From the NCBI GenBank assembly GCA_963573305.1, contig OY754329.1, forward strand, positions 80,004,576 to 80,068,575: DNA of 64,000 nt, in the 5' to 3' direction. This document shows positions 59,301-64,000 of this stretch, in pieces (positions within the stretch are counted from its first letter, which is position 1; every line of letters begins with the position of its first letter). The notes under the pieces are model-generated. The model worked only from the letters and a program-made list of their open reading frames with translations, did no database searches and was not told the DNA's origin. Position numbers and translations under genes: made by a program. The DNA is from Pyrrhosoma nymphula. Lineage: Eukaryota > Arthropoda > Insecta > Odonata > Coenagrionidae.

Positions 59301-61278
59301 CATCCGATGCTATATCATCTACTAATATAACTAAATACGCATTCACTTTATTTTTCTAAAGATAAGAAGACATATTCCCTGAAATGCACAAGTTTTTTTT
59401 CCAGTATTTCACAACTCATACAAATCATTATTTTTATTAAATTTGTGAACACAGCATTGCCCACGTTTTTCTCCCTTTGAACAGTCTTAACGTCCAATTT
59501 TGAGGAAAAAGGGACTAGCCACGGTATTTACCTTTGTGGAATATCGCAACCTTAACGTTTTAAAATTTATCCACCAGCTAACTCCTCGAAGGAAAATGTT
59601 GTGCCACACCAAATTTACGCGACAGGTAATTTTGTACCCATGAAGGTGACTGTATTATTTTCATAAAAACGTATCAGTTCCAAAACGAACACATCATCAC
59701 TCTATCAATATTCCTTTTTCGAATAACACATGACCCATTCGGATATCTAATATAAATTTTTCAAGTGGTGAAGAAATGTTTGGCATACATAATGTCGCTT
59801 CACTGCCTCCATCCCCAGGTACCAAATTAGACGTTTTACGCCGAAACAACAAATTAAATAAAAAACAATTCACTTTCCTACATCAAATACCGAGTCTGAT
59901 TACGACTATGTAAGATACATCCCGGTCATTTTCACTCAATAGGTAATGAATTTGAAGTTAGGCACAATAAGCGAGGATGGTCGTCACCTTGCAATAAGTC
60001 TATTAGGTGATTGAAACACCATTAATTTAAGAAGTGAGCTAGCTTCGTTCCCTCATCCACCTTTGACTTTCTACATGAATATGGCGTGACGCATGGAATC
60101 AAAGCACGAGATAAAATATCGGCCAAAGTAGCTAAGTCATACCATAGTTTTGGTTACTATTTAAACCATGATAATTTTATCAATTACTTGGAATGTAGCT
60201 CTACAAAAAAATACTAATGAATTTTCATAAATACGATTCCGGATATCCCGGTAGTTACGCTACAAAATTTCTATTCTAAGGGCCATTTCCTTTCATTAAA
60301 ATGCCAAAACACCCAGGCCTATTCTTCGTATTTCCAAATCCGGTCCCTCTGGATAGGAATCCATTGCTATCGTTACCACACCAACTCGATCTATGTGATC
60401 CATTACCCTAACATCACACAGCGTCGTCATCTGCGGGTAAACGTTTCTGTTTCACTTTATTACCACAGATGGTAAGTCATTCGTTTACAGTTCGATTGCT
60501 GCCTCTTCTCTGGGCTACAAAGGAGCGCACTCAAAGTAAAAGAGGGTGAATCACTGAGTTCTGATATGCGGCTTGATTGCAATCCCACAGAATAAACGCA
60601 CGGTGAACTCGAAGGACAGATTGAATCGAGAATCTCGCGCAGTGGAATCAAAGAACGGATGGAAACGGCGGAAAACTCGTATTTACCTCCACGCGATTGG
60701 GAGATCGTGATGGAGTGGGTGAGCCAATCAGTATTCAGATTCAATTTTCGAGCTCAAAAAATACGCACTTGTTTTAATTTATTCCGGGGTATGTCCACAG
60801 ACGTGCGGCGTCACACAAATGTGGATCACGTCTTTTTATACTGGAGTTCCAGGTGAATAATAACGGCTATCATATACTGCAGTCCTAGAATGGATAAAAA
60901 AAACCTAAATCAAAGATTTTATTGATTCAATAATTTCAGTTGATATATGCGAACTTTTAACGATACAACTTGAGTGACAAATAACTAATAATTTCCGAGT
61001 TTATATCTCAATGCTTCCTTTTGTAGAACAAACCATGTAAATAACGTCACCAATAATGAAGAAATAATCTCCTAAATGGTATTTGTATTTTATTATTTAC
61101 CCCTATATACTAATAAATACCAATACACATCTCCTACACCTACAAACGCCATCGGTACAGGTAAAATGAAGCTCCATTTTCAATAAAAATGAAAACTGTG
61201 GAACAAGTTTCAGCAAAATACAATGAGTTTCGTTGATCAAATTAATTAAGTCAATGCCGTAAGGGAAAATTAGGGATT
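59301..61278. other. Unrecognised stretch
   Basis: No gene or named repeat seen. Confidence 0.45.
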
Positions 61279-61497
61279 TGGTAGGTGCGGTGGCTATTAT
61301 ACCGGTCATTCATCCCAATAGCCATATTTGAATCCGGAATTAGGCGGCAGAGAATTTTTAGTGGAAAACCCAACCTCTACTTGAGTGCAATGTGGAGAGT
61401 ACTTCGAGTACAGTGGTACAGTCACAGTGCTCCGTCCATTGGGAGTAACGGTAAACTGGGGTCTCCTTGGTGCCTTTCCTGAATATTAGGACAAGGT
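61279..61497 (+). repeat. Second SINE-like family, copy B
   Basis: It starts GTAGGTGCGGTGGCT and has a B-box-like ATTTGAATCCGGAA. It continues with AGTGGAAAACCCAACCTCTA and TTGAGTGCAATGTGG, and ends with TTGGTGCCTTTCC and AGGACAAGG. It is colinear with the copy at 36377-36580. Confidence 0.68.
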
Positions 61498-62401
61498 CAA
61501 CGGTGGATAATATCTCTGTACAATGAGCGAAATTTTTTTGAAGTTAATTTCATATTATGGTGATGACAACATAGAATTCACAAGCCATGTAGGCCATTAT
61601 GATGATGGTGAATGTTTTCTGCGTACAGAATATAATATCATTAACTACCTGATGACGTTGTGGGAGACAATATAAACCATGAGTGGAGACCAGGAGGCTA
61701 ATATTTCAACTCTTGAGAATCATGAAATTTTAAAACAAATAATCAAACTTGATTGATGAATATTGATTTTTTAAATCAAAATTATATGGTATGTATTACA
61801 ATGTGGGACAAGTTAACTTTCAAAATAAATCTATATATTGGTTGACATTTTGGTAAATGACAGAAATCAATGCACTTATTTGTCTGCCAAAGTTAAGTGC
61901 GTATTTAGACCAATACACAAGGCTAAAATCAATGTAGGGAGTTCAATGAATGATCCAAATGTTTTTACATGACAAAGGAGAGGTAACAACGAAAACAACA
62001 AATGAATAGTAGAGTTCAAGAAATGCTAACCTTTGGCTTGAATTTCAATAAATTATGGCATTTGGATTTTAACATTCGGTATTATAGAATTAAAATTTGA
62101 TTATCATAGTTTGTAAAAAAAATCACGCCAAGGGTAAAATAATATTAAATCCTTTATCATTTGCTTCCTTGTTGATACCTTCTGTTTGACATGTTAAACA
62201 AACAGGTTCGTTCACTGATTTCCATACATTGTTGGTATCCCTGTGGATGTGCGTAAACGCACACGAAACGCTGGTGGAGGGACACGAGTATTTCATTTAA
62301 TTTTGACCTACGAACTCATCAAACCTGACGGTTTATACATAAACCGTGGTTAATAAAGCAACCACCGAAGTTATTAACTACATTCTAAGAGGAAAAAATA
62401 T
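61498..62401. other. Unrecognised stretch with a small hairpin
   Basis: No gene. A perfect 9-bp inverted repeat ACGGTTTAT-ac-ATAAACCGT lies at 62328-62347. Confidence 0.5.
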
Positions 62402-62475
62402 CTACCTCGGCCGGGAATCAATCCCAGATCCCTGCTAATTACGCTGAGTTATTTAGATATTTAAGCTAATTCATC
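62402..62475 (-). repeat. tRNA-like SINE fragment (minus)
   Basis: On the minus strand the body reads AGCTTAAATATCTAAATAAC, then CTCAGCGTAATTAGCAGGGA and the B-box-like TGGGATTGATTCCCGG. CCGAGGTAGATATTTTTTCC follows. It is adjacent to another SINE on the opposite strand. Confidence 0.55.
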
Positions 62476-62517
62476 AAAAACTTTGACAAAAAAGCGAACA
62501 ACCAGGAGTCCAAAGTT

Positions 62518-62765
62518 TGCCTTTAACCTCGAGGACGGTGGCGCAGTGCGCACGTTTCGACTATACATTAGCATTACTTCCGCAGTGTGGAAACATCTAG
62601 ACCATACAAAGTCCACAAATATTCATTGGAGAGAAGTATTCCTCTTAATCTCAACTGTTAAAGTCACTCGGCGCGCTACGGAGCGCTCCGGGTTCGAGTC
62701 CTGCTCATGGGGCGAATGATTTCTCCTCTGTGAATTTTCACACCTGCGTGTATTTGCGGGTGACG
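62518..62765 (+). repeat. tRNA-derived SINE with a conserved head
   Basis: The head GTCCAAAGTTTGCCTTTAAC and GAGGACGGTGGCGCAGTGCG matches 33668-33720. The tRNA-like part (about 62650-62715) retains a good B-box GGGTTCGAGTCC. The tail is GCGAATGATTTCTCCTCTGT then GAATTTTCACACC. The A-box half is poorly preserved. Confidence 0.75.
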
Positions 62766-62775
62766 ACGTAAAGGA

Positions 62776-63060
62776 AATACACCTATCTACATCTACCAAA
62801 TACAGTGCAAGCCATCAACAAGGTGTGCGGAACAGGGTGATTCTACACAAGGCATGCATCACTCGTCCGAGTTCTAGGCCGAAGACCTCACGCTCCCCTG
62901 GCCACCAGGCGCAAACAAAAGCAGGCAGGAGAACAATGCACAGCCAAACCAGAAACCAGGAAGGCGCCACGTTGGCGAGCATGCCAACATGCAGCAGCAG
63001 GTCCAACATACTACTACTGAAAAGTACCACCAACACTACTAATACAAGCATACCGAGGTT
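62776..63060 (+). repeat. Dispersed GGGTGATTC repeat, long copy
   Basis: Colinear with 29881-30160. It contains GTGCAAGCCA, GTGTGCGGAACAGGGTGATT, CAAGGCATGCATCACTCGTC and ACATGCAGCAGCAGG. It follows a SINE closely. Open frames on both strands within it (80 and 87 codons) are not conserved in the other copy and are probably not genes. Confidence 0.75.
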
Positions 63061-64000
63061 AGTGTGAGGTATCCTCAAAGTTTGTCTCCGAAATTAATTT
63101 TCAATCTGCATGTAAGCATTCACATTGATGTAGCAAACACAAAGCAATGGCAAGAGTTAGTGGGGAAACCTTCTCGAACATTTCGAGCGGAAGCTATCGG
63201 GGAAGAGGATAGGGGGGAGGATAATAAACTCCCTTGCTGGGGGCGTGGCTGCGGAATTATGCGCTTGCACGCGTAAACGCAAGGAGGTGCCCAAGCAAGA
63301 GAGACCAAGGGAGAAGCGACGGCGCACGCTTTGCCGGCATTGCGTTCACAGATATGGAGAGAGAGAGAGTGGAGACGGGGGGAGAGAAGCAATAAGACCG
63401 ATTCACATTTAACTTAAGAGCACAACTAAAGTACACGCAAGACGTAACTTAAAGAAGTTCCATCGCTACGGCGCAAATGATACAAGGAAATTCCACCTCA
63501 CTATTAATGACGGATATAAAGCACTAGTTTGGCTGATATTATCTGCCGTAAGCATTGAAAAGTATTAGCCAGATACTAAAGATGCAGATGGTCGACGAAC
63601 AAAATCTTTAACTCATACATTCTCCGCTTTGAGGAGTCAACTACAGTGCCATTTATTATATACATCAACAAGGTACCGAGCAAGGGTGTGTGGCACGGGG
63701 TGATTCCACATCAACCATGAAATACTCATTTCCACCGAACAACTCTTTTTTATTTTAGTTGCCGGTTATTTTGTTTATACCTCAAAAACCAAGACAAGTT
63801 TACACCTTAATTTGGTTTCGCTCAAATTTGACGGAAATATTCGCTATTCATATCTCTATTTAGCAAAAATTAAAAGTTTTCCTTACAGATATGAAAATAT
63901 TTTTCCCCTTCATTACCTATACTATTTCACGACTGTATGAGTCAAAACAAATACTAAATTCCACATTTCTGACTATTTAGTTTCAAAACATCCTGCTTTC
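63061..64000. other. GC-rich patch, (GA)n run and a partial dispersed repeat
   Basis: 63165-63400 is GC-richer, with a (GA)n run at about 63355-63370. At 63655-63725, GGTGTGTGGCACGGGGTGAT is a further partial copy of the dispersed repeat. No gene seen. The window ends in AT-rich unassigned DNA. Confidence 0.5.

Noticed and set aside
62815..63078. Protein-coding frames on both strands
   Set aside because: They lie within a dispersed repeat, and the frames are not kept in the colinear copy at 29881-30160.
1..64000. CRISPR array, bacterial operons or bacterial origin for the whole window
   Set aside because: No direct-repeat/spacer pattern, no dense long ORFs, and abundant eukaryotic transposons. 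The bacterial signal is confined to 32145-32425.

Overview
This window looks like gene-poor nuclear DNA from an arthropod, most likely an insect. It is AT-rich. I recognise no intact host protein-coding gene, no rRNA and no functional tRNA. What I do recognise is a dense layer of decayed transposable elements typical of arthropods: several clades of non-LTR retrotransposons, Helitrons, mariner, hAT, a THAP-protein element, a PIF/Harbinger-like element, tRNA-derived SINEs, and repeats that may be Penelope-like. Species-level placement is not possible from the sequence alone.

Layout. 1-4600 and 4960-7690 are unrecognised. Between 4.6 and 10.6 kb lie two RTE-type LINE tails and two LINE fragments from a Jockey/CR1/I-like clade, in opposite orientations. 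13.2-18.8 kb holds a tRNA-SINE, a structurally complete non-autonomous Helitron (14198-15148), and the 5' part of a broken autonomous Helitron on the minus strand (18771 to 16078). 23-27.5 kb has a second tRNA-SINE and RTE-like LINE pieces. 28.7-31.6 kb is a nested structure: a THAP-domain element interrupted by a 1.94-kb hAT-like element, which itself carries a LINE tail and a dispersed repeat.

The most unexpected feature is at 32145-32425. Back to back on the plus strand are a decayed bacterial Phd/YefM-type antitoxin and the first residues of a RelE-like toxin. I read this as a fossil of a bacterial toxin-antitoxin operon transferred into an animal chromosome.

33-43 kb contains a hairpin-bearing repeat, SINEs, and LINE tails. 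45.5-49.7 kb contains a pair of 100-bp promoter-like direct repeats, a 646-bp element with perfect 42-bp terminal inverted repeats, and a 138-bp duplication. 51859-52413 is an internally deleted mariner with TA target duplications. The last 13 kb has more SINEs and a roughly 280-bp dispersed repeat.

The elements do not form a pathway. They record successive insertions. Because almost every coding fragment has frameshifts or stops, family assignments rest on short conserved motifs and carry moderate confidence. Stretches where I see nothing are listed explicitly.
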